Source of the DNA: an uncultured Christensenella sp.
Lineage (GTDB): Bacteria > Bacillota > Clostridia > Christensenellales > Borkfalkiaceae
Length of the DNA: 64,000 bases
Reading direction: 5' to 3'
Assembly: GCA_910576655.1 (NCBI GenBank)
Contig: CAJTJC010000008.1
Coordinates: 1-64,000 of the forward strand
Made by a program: the position numbers and the translations under genes. Below the pieces are notes generated by a model. It saw nothing but the letters and a program-made list of their open reading frames with translations. It was not told the DNA's origin and did not search any database. Below, piece after piece: positions 53,018 through 62,200 of the stretch (positions within the stretch are counted from its first letter, which is position 1; the number at the start of each line of letters is the position of its first letter).

Positions 53018-54325
53018 TTAATCCTCTTCCGGATAATCAATTTTTGCAGGCTTTATGAGGTGGGTATTTTTTACGTCGGTATTGATACCGTCGTCCGCCT
53101 CGGCAACTATGCCGCGCTGCAATTTTTCGTAGCCGTATTTTTTTCTTATCGCGTCGACGCAGCGTTCCGCCGCTTCGCGTTTTTTATAGTTCCCGCATGC
53201 TTCGTCGTATGTTATCTGCGACGCACCGTTATCAAAACCGGAAACGGTTACACCGAGAGAACGAACCTTGAACGGCGGACGCACGTGCTTTTCAAACAGC
53301 GCGTAAGCATGTGTTGCTATTTCACCGCACAGCGCCGTATGCCTGACCTTGGTCTGAACTGAAAAGTCGCTCAAATCGGAATACCTCACCCAAAGGTGGA
53401 CGGTATCGGCAAGCCCCTGACCCGCGTCCCTAAGCCGCGAAGCAACGCTGTCCGCAAGAACGTAAAGTCCGCGCTTGACGCTTCTCAAATCGGTCAAATC
53501 ACTGGGGTAGGTGCAGGAATTGCCTATCGACTTCATTTCGCGCCTGTCGTCCTTGTGCCGCACGGGCTCGTCATCCTCGCCGCGGGCATTGCGCAACAGA
53601 TTGCGCCCTACCTTGCCGAACTGCGCGATTATCTTTTCGTCATCTGCGGCGGCAAGCCTGCCTATGGTATTCAGACCTATTGCTTTAAGCTTTTGCGACG
53701 TGCTTCCGCCGACGAACAGAAGGTCGCCGACGGGCAAGCCGTATATAGTCTGTTTGAAATTCGCCTTGGAAATTACCGACGTTCCGTCGGGCTTTTTCAG
53801 CTCCGAGCCCAGCTTTGCAAACACCTTGTTGAAGGACACCCCGCACGATACGGTAACGCCCAGCTCGCTTCTGACGGTGTTTCTTATAACGTCGCCGAGA
53901 TGCCGCAAAAATGCGTCGGTGTATCGCTTTTCGCCGTCCGCAACGGTAAATTTTTCGCCGTCGAAACGAGGAAAAAGCAACGTGCTGTCGCTTATGTCCA
54001 GCCAACATTCGTCTATGCCGTAGCTCTCTATTAAATCGGTATACCGCTCGTATATCCCGCGCACCTCGCGCGAGTACTTGATATATAAATCGAAGTGCGG
54101 CGGGACAGTGATTAAATCTGGGCACTTGCGCTGCGCCTGCCAGATAGCCTCGCCCGTCTTTACCCCGAATTTCTTTGCTTCCTCGCTTTTGGCAAGCACT
54201 ATGCCGTGGCGCGCCTCCCTGTCGCCGCAAACCGCAACGGGCTTGCCCACAAGCGTAGGGTCAAGCTGCCGCTCTACCGAAGCGTAAAAATTATTCAAAT
54301 CGGAATGTACGATTATTCTTTCCAT
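53018..54325 (-). CDS. dinB: DNA polymerase IV (Y family)
   Basis: 435 residues. The palm/fingers begin IIVHSDLNNFYASVERQLDP, with catalytic acids again in YGIDECWLDIS near 105. SCGVSFNKVFAKLGSELKKP and the helix-hairpin-helix IGLNTIGRLAA follow, then the little-finger domain. It copies past damaged bases with low fidelity. There is no clear Shine-Dalgarno sequence. TTGATT-17-TATAAT lies upstream, but its -10 is only two bases before the ATG, too close to serve this start. It lies 27 bases after aroA, so read-through is more likely. Confidence 0.94.
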   Translation of the reverse strand: MERIIVHSDLNNFYASVERQLDPTLVGKPVAVCGDREARHGIVLAKSEEAKKFGVKTGEAIWQAQRKCPDLITVPPHFDLYIKYSREVRGIYERYTDLIESYGIDECWLDISDSTLLFPRFDGEKFTVADGEKRYTDAFLRHLGDVIRNTVRSELGVTVSCGVSFNKVFAKLGSELKKPDGTSVISKANFKQTIYGLPVGDLLFVGGSTSQKLKAIGLNTIGRLAAADDEKIIAQFGKVGRNLLRNARGEDDEPVRHKDDRREMKSIGNSCTYPSDLTDLRSVKRGLYVLADSVASRLRDAGQGLADTVHLWVRYSDLSDFSVQTKVRHTALCGEIATHAYALFEKHVRPPFKVRSLGVTVSGFDNGASQITYDEACGNYKKREAAERCVDAIRKKYGYEKLQRGIVAEADDGINTDVKNTHLIKPAKIDYPEED

Positions 54326-54352
54326 CTATTATATCTTATTTTTTATCAAAAA

Positions 54353-55570
54353 TCAAGAGGCGGTCAAAATTTCAGTTATCTTATCTATCGTAGTAAAGTA
54401 CTCCGCAAAGGTCTTCGAGCAGACCTCCGCGTTTTCTATAACTATGCCGTCCGACCTCAGCCCCGTAAGCGCGAAAGCCATCGCCACTCTATGGTCGCCG
54501 AAGGTTTTTAGGTGGGCGGGTCGGGGTGCAGAGGGGTAAATTTTAACGCCGTCCTCGCGCTCGTCGCACCTGACTCCCATTGCGGCAAGGTTTACGCAGA
54601 TTGCGCGTATTCTGTCGCACTCCTGCCTGCGGATATGCCTTACGTTGATAATTTCGGTAGGTTTGCCGAGATACGGCGCGATTGCCGCAAGCGTCAGCGC
54701 CTGGTCGGAAAACGCGCCCATATCCGCCGTGCCCCCGTCGAAGTCTTTTAAAAAAGAAATAAATTCCGCGTCGCCCTGAATACTGTTTTGCAGGCCGTCG
54801 ACGCGAAGGCGCGTGCCTAAAATTTTATTTGCCGCGTAGAAGTACGCCGCTGCCGAGGCGTCCGGCTCTATATTATACGACCGCGGAGAATACGCCCCGC
54901 TTACCGTAAAGCGCGTTCCGCTTTCGGTAACGGTCGCGCCGAAGCTGCGCATCATTGCGATTGTCATATCTATATACCGTCTGCCGTGCGCGCCCTTTAC
55001 CCCGACGGTAAACTCTCTGCCCGCGCAGGTCGCCGAAATGAGCAGCGCAGACAGAAACTGGCTGCTTTCGGTTACGTCGACCTCGGTATCGCGCGCGGCA
55101 AGAGTGCCGCGGACCGTGAACGGATAACTGTTTTCCTCTTCCGAAAATTCGAAGTGAGCGCCCAGCGTTTTAAGCGCGGCTATCAGCGCGCCGACGGGTC
55201 GCCCCTTCATCTGCTGCGAGCAGTCAAGCTTATACGCCCCGTCGCAAAATGACAGAAATGCGGGCAAAAACCGCGCCGCCGTGCCCGCGCTGCCCACGTT
55301 GAGAGTTGCCGATGTAATTGCGGGCTTTCCGCCGCAGCCCTCTATTTCAAGAGTATTTCCGTCGTAGCGGTGCTTTATTCCGAGCGCGGAAAGGCAATCC
55401 AAAAAAGTGCGGCAATCGTCGGAAAACTGCGCGCCGTGCAGCGTGCTCGTTCCGTCGGCGGCGGCAGCTATAAGCATTGCCCGCGCCGTTATCGATTTAG
55501 ACCCGGGCACATTTACGTAAACTTCGTCGCCGCGGGTTTTTCCGTATACGTTTTTTACTGCGTAATTCAT
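54353..55570 (-). CDS. aroA: 3-phosphoshikimate 1-carboxyvinyltransferase (EPSP synthase)
   Basis: 405 residues, two inside-out alpha/beta domains. It shows VPGSKSITARAMLIAA, the variant LNVGSAGTAARFLPAF (normally NSGTTxR), DCSQQMKGRPVGALI, QFLSALLIS, IEPDASAAAYF and the late LKTFGDHRVAMAFAL. It joins shikimate 3-phosphate and PEP. The start at 55570 overlaps the upstream U32 stop as ATGA, implying coupling. The active-site substitutions resemble divergent AroA enzymes of anaerobes; glyphosate response cannot be judged. Confidence 0.93.
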   Translation of the reverse strand: MNYAVKNVYGKTRGDEVYVNVPGSKSITARAMLIAAAADGTSTLHGAQFSDDCRTFLDCLSALGIKHRYDGNTLEIEGCGGKPAITSATLNVGSAGTAARFLPAFLSFCDGAYKLDCSQQMKGRPVGALIAALKTLGAHFEFSEEENSYPFTVRGTLAARDTEVDVTESSQFLSALLISATCAGREFTVGVKGAHGRRYIDMTIAMMRSFGATVTESGTRFTVSGAYSPRSYNIEPDASAAAYFYAANKILGTRLRVDGLQNSIQGDAEFISFLKDFDGGTADMGAFSDQALTLAAIAPYLGKPTEIINVRHIRRQECDRIRAICVNLAAMGVRCDEREDGVKIYPSAPRPAHLKTFGDHRVAMAFALTGLRSDGIVIENAEVCSKTFAEYFTTIDKITEILTAS

Positions 55571-56760
55571 TTTCTGCGCCTTAATATATCGCCCGCGTTC
55601 AGCTTTACAGGACATTCGAGCGTATATTTTTCCTGAACGAGCTTGCAGTCCTCAACCGACGCGCCGTCGCTTGAAAACGCCTTTTTTACGGTAAAGCTTT
55701 TGCCGAAGCTGTCCGTAGGGGACAGCACCTCGAGCACGTCTCCCACCGCAAACCTTCCGCGCATTTCGACGACGGCAAAACCGTCGCCGCCGCTTATCAC
55801 GTTGCCTATATAGTCGCAGTCGCCCTTTGTCTGACTGTCGGAATAGTTTACTGTTTCCGCGTTTTCGCCGAAAGCGTACGCCACGGTATAGTCGCGGTGC
55901 GCCGCCGTCGTAAGCTCGCGCGCGACAGTCTTGCCGTAGCCGCCGTCTATACAGCGTCTGTATGCGTTGATTACCGTTGCAAGATAGTATTCGGACTTCA
56001 TTCTGCCCTCTATCTTGAACGAGCATACGCCCGCCTCGGCAAGCTTATCGAGATGCGCGGACATATTCAAATCCTTACTGTTGAGAATATACGCACCGCG
56101 TCCGTCCTCTTCCAAATCCAGCCAGCCGCTGTCCGAAAGCGCGTCCTTTTTTCTTATCGAATAATTCCACCTGCACGCCTGAACGCATTCCCCGCGGTTC
56201 GAGGGGCGGGAAGCGAGGTGGTCCGAAAGCAGACACCTGCCCGAATACGAAATACACATAGCGCCGTGAACGAACGCCTCCAGCTCGACCTCGGGCGCGA
56301 AAGCGTGAACGTCCGCAATCTCGTCAAGCGACAGCTCGCGGGCGAGAACCACGCGGCTTGCACCCTGCTCGCCCCAGAATTTAACGGCATACTTGTTTGT
56401 AAGGTTTGCCTGAGTGGAAATATGTATTCCGAGTCCTGGCGCAGCCTTTTTTGCGGCGTAAGCTACGCCGCTGTCGGAAACTATCGCCGCGTCGACCCCC
56501 GCCGACCGTAAAAAACCGAAGTAATCTTCGAGAAGCGCCAAATCGGCGTTCCTTGCGAAAATATTCGCGGTTACGTACAGCTTTTTATTCAGCGAATGTG
56601 CAAGCTTGACAGCGGCGCAAAGCTCGTCGCGGGTAAAGTTATCGGCAAACGAGCGCAGGGAAAAATCCTTGCCGCCCACGTAAGCCGCGTCTGCGCCGAA
56701 ATAAAACGCAGTTTTCAGTTTTGAAAAATTGCCCGCAGGCGCCAATAATTCAACCTTCAT
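55567..56760 (-). CDS. U32-family protein, probable tRNA 5-hydroxyuridine synthesis factor (TrhP-like)
   Basis: 397 residues. A TIM-barrel-like U32 domain begins VELLAPAGNFSKLKTAFYFG, with AFVHGAMCISYSGRC near 168 and the cysteine-rich RGECVQACRW typical of the family, then FKIEGRMKSEYYLATV. Long called collagenase-like peptidases, these proteins act in prephenate-dependent RNA hydroxylation (TrhP for tRNA U34, RlhA for 23S rRNA). Adjacent trmR, also next to the U32 genes in Bacillus, supports TrhP. The start overlaps the trmR stop by four bases. Confidence 0.85.
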   Translation of the reverse strand: MKVELLAPAGNFSKLKTAFYFGADAAYVGGKDFSLRSFADNFTRDELCAAVKLAHSLNKKLYVTANIFARNADLALLEDYFGFLRSAGVDAAIVSDSGVAYAAKKAAPGLGIHISTQANLTNKYAVKFWGEQGASRVVLARELSLDEIADVHAFAPEVELEAFVHGAMCISYSGRCLLSDHLASRPSNRGECVQACRWNYSIRKKDALSDSGWLDLEEDGRGAYILNSKDLNMSAHLDKLAEAGVCSFKIEGRMKSEYYLATVINAYRRCIDGGYGKTVARELTTAAHRDYTVAYAFGENAETVNYSDSQTKGDCDYIGNVISGGDGFAVVEMRGRFAVGDVLEVLSPTDSFGKSFTVKKAFSSDGASVEDCKLVQEKYTLECPVKLNAGDILRRRK

Positions 56761-57413
56761 AGCCTGACCGAAAAGGCGAGCCCGTCGCCTATGTTTATTA
56801 TCGTTGTTGAAAGCTCGTCGTCGTTAGTTACCGCGTGCACGTACTCGCATACGTGTTTGTAAAGCATTTTACGCTTTTGGGGAACCTCTGTCTCGCCCGT
56901 AAGCCAGCCGAACAGCAGTACGTCGTCCGCAATCAGCACTCCGCCGCGTTTAAGTAGCCGTTTGAGCGCGGGCAGATATTTTATATATTGCGCCTTCGCG
57001 CAATCCATAAATATAAAGTCGTATGCGCCGTCAAGCATATCGAGCGCGGCGCACGCGTCGCCTGAAATTGCGTTTACGCGCATATCAACGCCGAAGCATG
57101 CGAAATTGCGTTTCGCCTCGTTATAAAAGCTTTCGTTCTTTTCTACAGTAGTAAGCCGCGCCTCTTTGCACGCGCAAAGCATTGCTATGCCCGAAATGCC
57201 CGTTGCCGTACCAAGCTCTAAAACGTTCTTGGGCTGCAAGGCGCGCAGCTGATTAATTAAAAAAGTAAGCGTTTCGTCGTCCGCGGTGGGGATACGCCTT
57301 GCAAACGCGTCCTCGCGCAGGCGTTGCAGCTCCGCCGAAATCTTCGGACGGTTGAACCGCGCCGTTACCGAGCTTTTTTCACCCGCCGACGTGTCGTAGT
57401 GCGCGTAGTCCAT
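56757..57413 (-). CDS. trmR: Class I SAM O-methyltransferase, TrmR-like (tRNA 5-hydroxyuridine methyltransferase)
   Basis: 218 residues. The SAM site is NVLELGTATGISGIAML near 67-83, TTVEKNESF follows, and a metal/substrate region reads DFIFMDCAKAQY and GVLIADDVLLFGW, as in COMT-like enzymes. The Bacillus orthologue YrrM/TrmR methylates 5-hydroxyuridine at tRNA position 34 to 5-methoxyuridine. Coupling to a U32 gene gives the two steps in order. The start directly follows the rnj stop (TAAATG). Confidence 0.85.
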   Translation of the reverse strand: MDYAHYDTSAGEKSSVTARFNRPKISAELQRLREDAFARRIPTADDETLTFLINQLRALQPKNVLELGTATGISGIAMLCACKEARLTTVEKNESFYNEAKRNFACFGVDMRVNAISGDACAALDMLDGAYDFIFMDCAKAQYIKYLPALKRLLKRGGVLIADDVLLFGWLTGETEVPQKRKMLYKHVCEYVHAVTNDDELSTTIINIGDGLAFSVRL

Positions 57414-59204
57414 TTATATTTCCACTACTACGGGCACAATCATGGGCGACTGTCTGGTCTTTTTCATCAGATAATTGCGCAGGTTGCGCTTAATCTGCCT
57501 TTTCAGCTCGTCCGTATGCGCGGGGTTGCAGCTGTCTATCGCACGCATAATAACCTCGCGTATTTCCTTGTTGTAGTCGCGGTGGAAGTCGAACACGAAC
57601 CCGCGCGAGTCGATAGAGGGCTCGCCCACTACCTCTCCGCCGGATACCGCAACGGTAACTATGAACAGTCCCTCTTCGGAAAGCTGAATTCTGTCCTCAA
57701 TTACCATGCTCTGGTTTTCGTCCTCTATGCCCTCGCCGTCGATAAGGCGCGAGCCCGCCTGCACGCTTTCGCCGCGTCTCAGTCCGTGCTGCGTTACCTC
57801 TATGCAGTTGCCTATTTCGGGTATAATCATTTTGTTTTCGGGCATACCCAGTCCGTTTGCAAGCTGCAAATGTTTTTTAAGATGCCTGTACTCGCCGTGC
57901 ACGGGGATAAAATATTTCGGCTTCAAAAGGCGGTGCATAATTTTATGCTCCTCGCGGCAGGCGTGACCCGAAACGTGAATATTTTCAAGGCTTTCGTACA
58001 CTACCTCGGCGCCCAGTCTGTAAAGGTTGTTTATTACCCTGTACACAAGCTTTTCATTGCCGGGGATAGGCGTTGCGGAAATAATTACCGTGTCGTTTTT
58101 ACCTACCGTAACCTGCGAATTTTCACCGTTAGCCATACGGGTAAGCGCGCTCATAGGCTCGCCCTGACTGCCCGTCGATACGACGAGAATTTCCCCGTCG
58201 CGCATGTTTTTGATTTTTGATATGTCGATAAGCGCGCCGTCCGGAATACGAACCTCACCTATCTTTTCGGCCGCCTCCAATACGTTGTGCATGCTTCTGC
58301 CCGACAGCGCGACCTTTCTTTTATGCTTTACAGCAAGGTCGATAATCTGTTGCAGACGGTGCACGTTGGAAGCGAAGGTTGCTACGATTATTCTTCTGCC
58401 CGCATTCTCCTCGAATAGTCTGTCAAGCGTATTGCCGACTACGGTCTCGCTCATAGTGTAGCCCGCGCGCTCTATATTGGTGCTTTCGCCCATATACAGC
58501 AGCACGCCCGAAGCGCCTATATCCGAAATGGTCTTTAAATCGATAGGGTCGCCCGCAACGGGCGTCAAATCGATTTTAAAGTCGCCGCTATGGAAAACGG
58601 TGCCGTACGGCGTTTCAATCGCAAGCGCGAGCGAGCCCGCTATCGAGTGATTTACGTTAACGGGGCGGATTTTAAAGCAGCCCATCTGAACGGGATGACC
58701 GGGGGTCAGCACTATTTCCTTCGCATCGTTTATTCTGTGCTCGCGCAGCTTGTTATCCACCAGCGCAAGCGTAAGCTTCGTGCCCGCTACGGGTATCTTC
58801 AATTCCTTCAAAAGATAGGGCACGCCGCCGATATGGTCCTCGTGTCCATGCGTAAGAACTAACCCACGTACCTTCTTCTTGTTCTCTACAAGATAAGTCA
58901 CGTCGGGAACGATTAAGTCGAACCCGGGCGTTTCGTCGGTCGGAAAAATCGCACCCGCGTCGATTACTATTATATCCTCGCCGCACTCGATTGCGGTCAT
59001 ATTTTTGCCTATTTCGCCCACGCCGCCCAGAAATACTATTTTAAGCGGCTTTATTTTTTTGCCTGCGGGCTTTTTGTCCCCCGTGCGTTTGCCCGCGTCC
59101 CTGCGGGGCTTTAAAATTACTTTCTTATCGCCGCCGTTTTTCTGTACTCTGACGGGCTTGCCCATCGGTCTGCGCGGCTGTCTTTTATTTACTTTTTCTT
59201 CCAA
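57414..59204 (-). CDS. rnj: Ribonuclease J
   Basis: 596 residues. A basic N-terminal extension of about 50 residues (KRQPRRPMGKPVR, DKKPAGKKIKP) precedes the metallo-beta-lactamase core: FLGGVGEIGKNM, the zinc motif LTHGHEDHIGG near 119, VNVNHSIAGS, FHSGDFKID. The beta-CASP part has ATFASNVHRLQQI, STGSQGEPMSAL and HVSGHA, and a C-terminal domain ends the protein. The usual SDSTN reads GESTN. It performs 5' exonuclease and endonuclease mRNA decay. The start is TTG with AGGAG seven bases upstream. First gene of the run to glnN. Confidence 0.96.
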   Translation of the reverse strand: MEEKVNKRQPRRPMGKPVRVQKNGGDKKVILKPRRDAGKRTGDKKPAGKKIKPLKIVFLGGVGEIGKNMTAIECGEDIIVIDAGAIFPTDETPGFDLIVPDVTYLVENKKKVRGLVLTHGHEDHIGGVPYLLKELKIPVAGTKLTLALVDNKLREHRINDAKEIVLTPGHPVQMGCFKIRPVNVNHSIAGSLALAIETPYGTVFHSGDFKIDLTPVAGDPIDLKTISDIGASGVLLYMGESTNIERAGYTMSETVVGNTLDRLFEENAGRRIIVATFASNVHRLQQIIDLAVKHKRKVALSGRSMHNVLEAAEKIGEVRIPDGALIDISKIKNMRDGEILVVSTGSQGEPMSALTRMANGENSQVTVGKNDTVIISATPIPGNEKLVYRVINNLYRLGAEVVYESLENIHVSGHACREEHKIMHRLLKPKYFIPVHGEYRHLKKHLQLANGLGMPENKMIIPEIGNCIEVTQHGLRRGESVQAGSRLIDGEGIEDENQSMVIEDRIQLSEEGLFIVTVAVSGGEVVGEPSIDSRGFVFDFHRDYNKEIREVIMRAIDSCNPAHTDELKRQIKRNLRNYLMKKTRQSPMIVPVVVEI

Positions 59205-59228
59205 TTCAATTCTCCTATATGCGAATTA

Positions 59229-59253
59229 AAAGGGGTTGATAAGCAACCCCTTT
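59229..59253 (-). terminator. Intrinsic terminator
   Basis: AAAGGGGTTG / CAACCCCTTT 10-bp stem in the gap between the acidic coiled-coil gene and rnj, with TTTAATTCGC following on the minus strand. Confidence 0.8.
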
Positions 59254-59266
59254 AAAAATTCTTTCG

Positions 59267-62200
59267 TTACTTTTTTCTTACGTCCTTGACGAGTCCGTCT
59301 TCGATAAGCTCGGCTATGGTCTCGTAAGGGTACATTGCCGCATAGTCGCGTTCGGGGATTTCTCTCTTTTCGCCGTCGCGCTTTGCAAGCATTTCGTCGA
59401 TAAGTCTTATTGCCTTTCTTACGCCGAGAGGCGATTTGACTTTTATCATCATGGGCGTTCCCAGCACCGACCTGTTGTCGGAAACGTCCGCGTGGTGGTA
59501 AACCGACGTCTTGTATTCGGTGGGGTCGAGAGCGAGATATATAACCAGCGTCTTGCCGCGTATCTTCATGCGTGCAATGGTTTCTCTGCCCTTATTGAAG
59601 CGTTCGTTGCCCCACGCCACGTTGGAATTTACCTTCTTGTACGACAGCAGCGCGTGCTTTACTGCGCCGTAATACTGCTTGGTGTCGTCGTCGCTTTGGA
59701 TAATTCTCGCAATGAAGCTGCGGTTGTACTTCATCATGTTCTCGAAGTCGACGCCGTTTTCGAAGTCGCCCAGCTCGCCGGGCATGTGCTCGTCTTCCGA
59801 GAACTTATCCATATCGAGCGCGCTTAAAAGAAAGTCGCCGTCGTCATCGTCGTCCTCTTCCTCGTCGGGAAGAACGGTTATGGGCTTAACGAGGTCGCTG
59901 ACCGTAACAAGCTCCTGCTCCTCTTCCTCGATTTCGGCAGTCTGCGCCGCGGCGGTTTCGTCGGACGATGCGATTACCGCGCCGCCGATAAGCATACCCT
60001 TAATTTCGTCCACGCCGCCTTCGAGTCTTTCAAGCCGTTCGCTGTCCTCGCTGTCGACGGTGCCGCCGAGCATAGCGGTAAGCTTTTCAACCTCTTCCTG
60101 AAGCTTATCGAGACGGGCGTTGGTTTCTATCGAAAGCTCGCCCTCGACCAGTCGGGAAATTTTTGCGATTTCGCCCGCGATTTTGTCCATGCGCTCGTTT
60201 GCGATAACGGGAACGTCGCCCTCGACGTATTCGGAAATTTTCTTGATGTCGTAGGCAACCCTGTCGAACTGCTCGTAAAGACGAATATCCGTTTCGACGT
60301 TTCTCGGCTCGCCGCCGTTTGTAACCACGCCCGCAACGGCTATGCCGCCGACTATGGCGTTAATCTTTCTGATGTTGTCCTCAACGCTGTCGAAGCGGGC
60401 GGAAACTCCCTTTTCGATTTCTGCCGCGACTATTCCCGACAGCTTTTCGTAATCCTCTTCGGTAGCGTCCTCGTACTCTTCGTAATCTTCGCCGCCCGAA
60501 ATAAGCTCGGTAAGCGAATTTATTTTATCCTCTACGCTGTCGAAACGGGCGGAAACGATTTCCGTAAGGCGGGTATATTCGCCGTCGTCGGCCTCTTCCG
60601 CTTCGGTATATTCCTCTTCGACCTCTTCGGTCTCTTCCACGGTCATAAGCTCTGTAAGCGAGGTAAGCTTTTCCTCAACCGTATCGAAGCGCGAGGAAAT
60701 GCTGCTTTCCATTCTTTCGACCAGCTCGGACAGGCGCGCGTATTCCTCTTCGGAAACGTCCTCTGCCTCGTAGACCTCTTCCTCGGTATCCTCGTACGCT
60801 TCTTCGCTTTCTTCCGCGTACTCCTCTTCGGCTTCTTCGGGCTCGACGACCTCTTCCTCGGCGTTTTCGAACATTTCGGTCAGCGAGGTCAGCTTTTCTT
60901 CCACGCTGTCAAGGCGGGAAGCAACGCCCTTTTCTATCTCGGACGCGACTATTTCGGAAAGCTGAGAATAGTCCGCGTCGTCGTATTCAACGGCTTCGGC
61001 GTACTCGCCCTCGCTCTCTTCTACTACGATATTCGAAACGAGCTCGTATATTTTTGCAATATCCTCTTCGACCTTATCGAAACGCGAAGCCGTGCCCTTT
61101 TCGATTTCGGAAGCAACGACCTCGGACAGTGAAGCAAGCTCTTCCTCGGTAATCCCGTCCGAAGCATATTCCTCTTCAACCTCTTCGGTTTCCTCCGTCT
61201 CGGACTCTTCCTCGTATTCCTCTTCGGACTCTTCCTCGGAAGGCGTAAGCAGCTCGGTAATTTTAGCAATGCTTTCTTCGAGCTTGTCGAACCGCGCTTC
61301 CGTATCCTTGTGTATTTCGTCGGTGACGATTGCGGTAATTCTCGAAATACCGTCGTCGTCGATAACTATGTCGTAATTGTTGTCCTCCTGCCTTTCGATA
61401 AGGCGCTCGGAAATTTCGTTGCAGATAGCCTCGCTGTCAAGCGTGGGCTGGGGCATAGCCGAAACCACGTCGATAACGGCGCCCGTAACCTTGTCTGCAA
61501 TTTCTTCGGTATCGAATTCGGGCAGGTAGTTGGAAAGCACCGCCGCAGCCTTGTCTGCGATGGCGTCCTCGTTTATACCCGCAACCGTAATCTTTTCGCT
61601 TATGCGTTCGGCCATATCCTCGTAGTCGGGCGCGTTCGCGGCGTTGATGTCGAGAACGTCCCTAAGCTTGTCGGCTATAACGGAAGAAATGGCGTTGTAG
61701 TCCAGCTTTTCGGCAATTTCCTTGGATATGGACGCGCAGCCCGCGTCGTCGACGAGAATTTCGAAGTCCTCGGGTTTAAGGCTGCCGACTTTGAGCGCGA
61801 TAGCGTCCGCAAGGTCCTCCCGGTCAATGGCGACCTCCGACGCGGCAGGCGCAGCCTCGGCAATCATTACGTTTATGCGCGCTGCGATTTTCTCGACGAG
61901 CGCGTCGTCGTCGAATTCCACGCTGTCAGACTGTACTTCCGCAACGGGCGCAGCCTCCGCGGCGATATTGAGCTTTTCGGCGATTCTGTCGGCAAGCGAC
62001 TGCTCGTCGATTTCGACGGGCGCGGCCTCCGCCGTGACGTTGAGCTTTTCGGCGATTTTGTCGGCAAGCGACTGCTCGTCGATTTCAACGGGCGCAGCTT
62101 CCGCCGTGACGTTGATTCTGCCAGCAAGCCTTTCGGCAAGCGCGTCTTCGTCAAGCGGCTCAGCTTTCGCTTCCGCGACGATTTCGCTTACCCTGTCCGC

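Noticed and set aside
54328..54356. TTGATT-17-TATAAT as promoter for dinB
   Set aside because: The -10 ends two bases before the ATG, so transcription would start inside the gene; no alternative start codon fits the conserved N-terminus.
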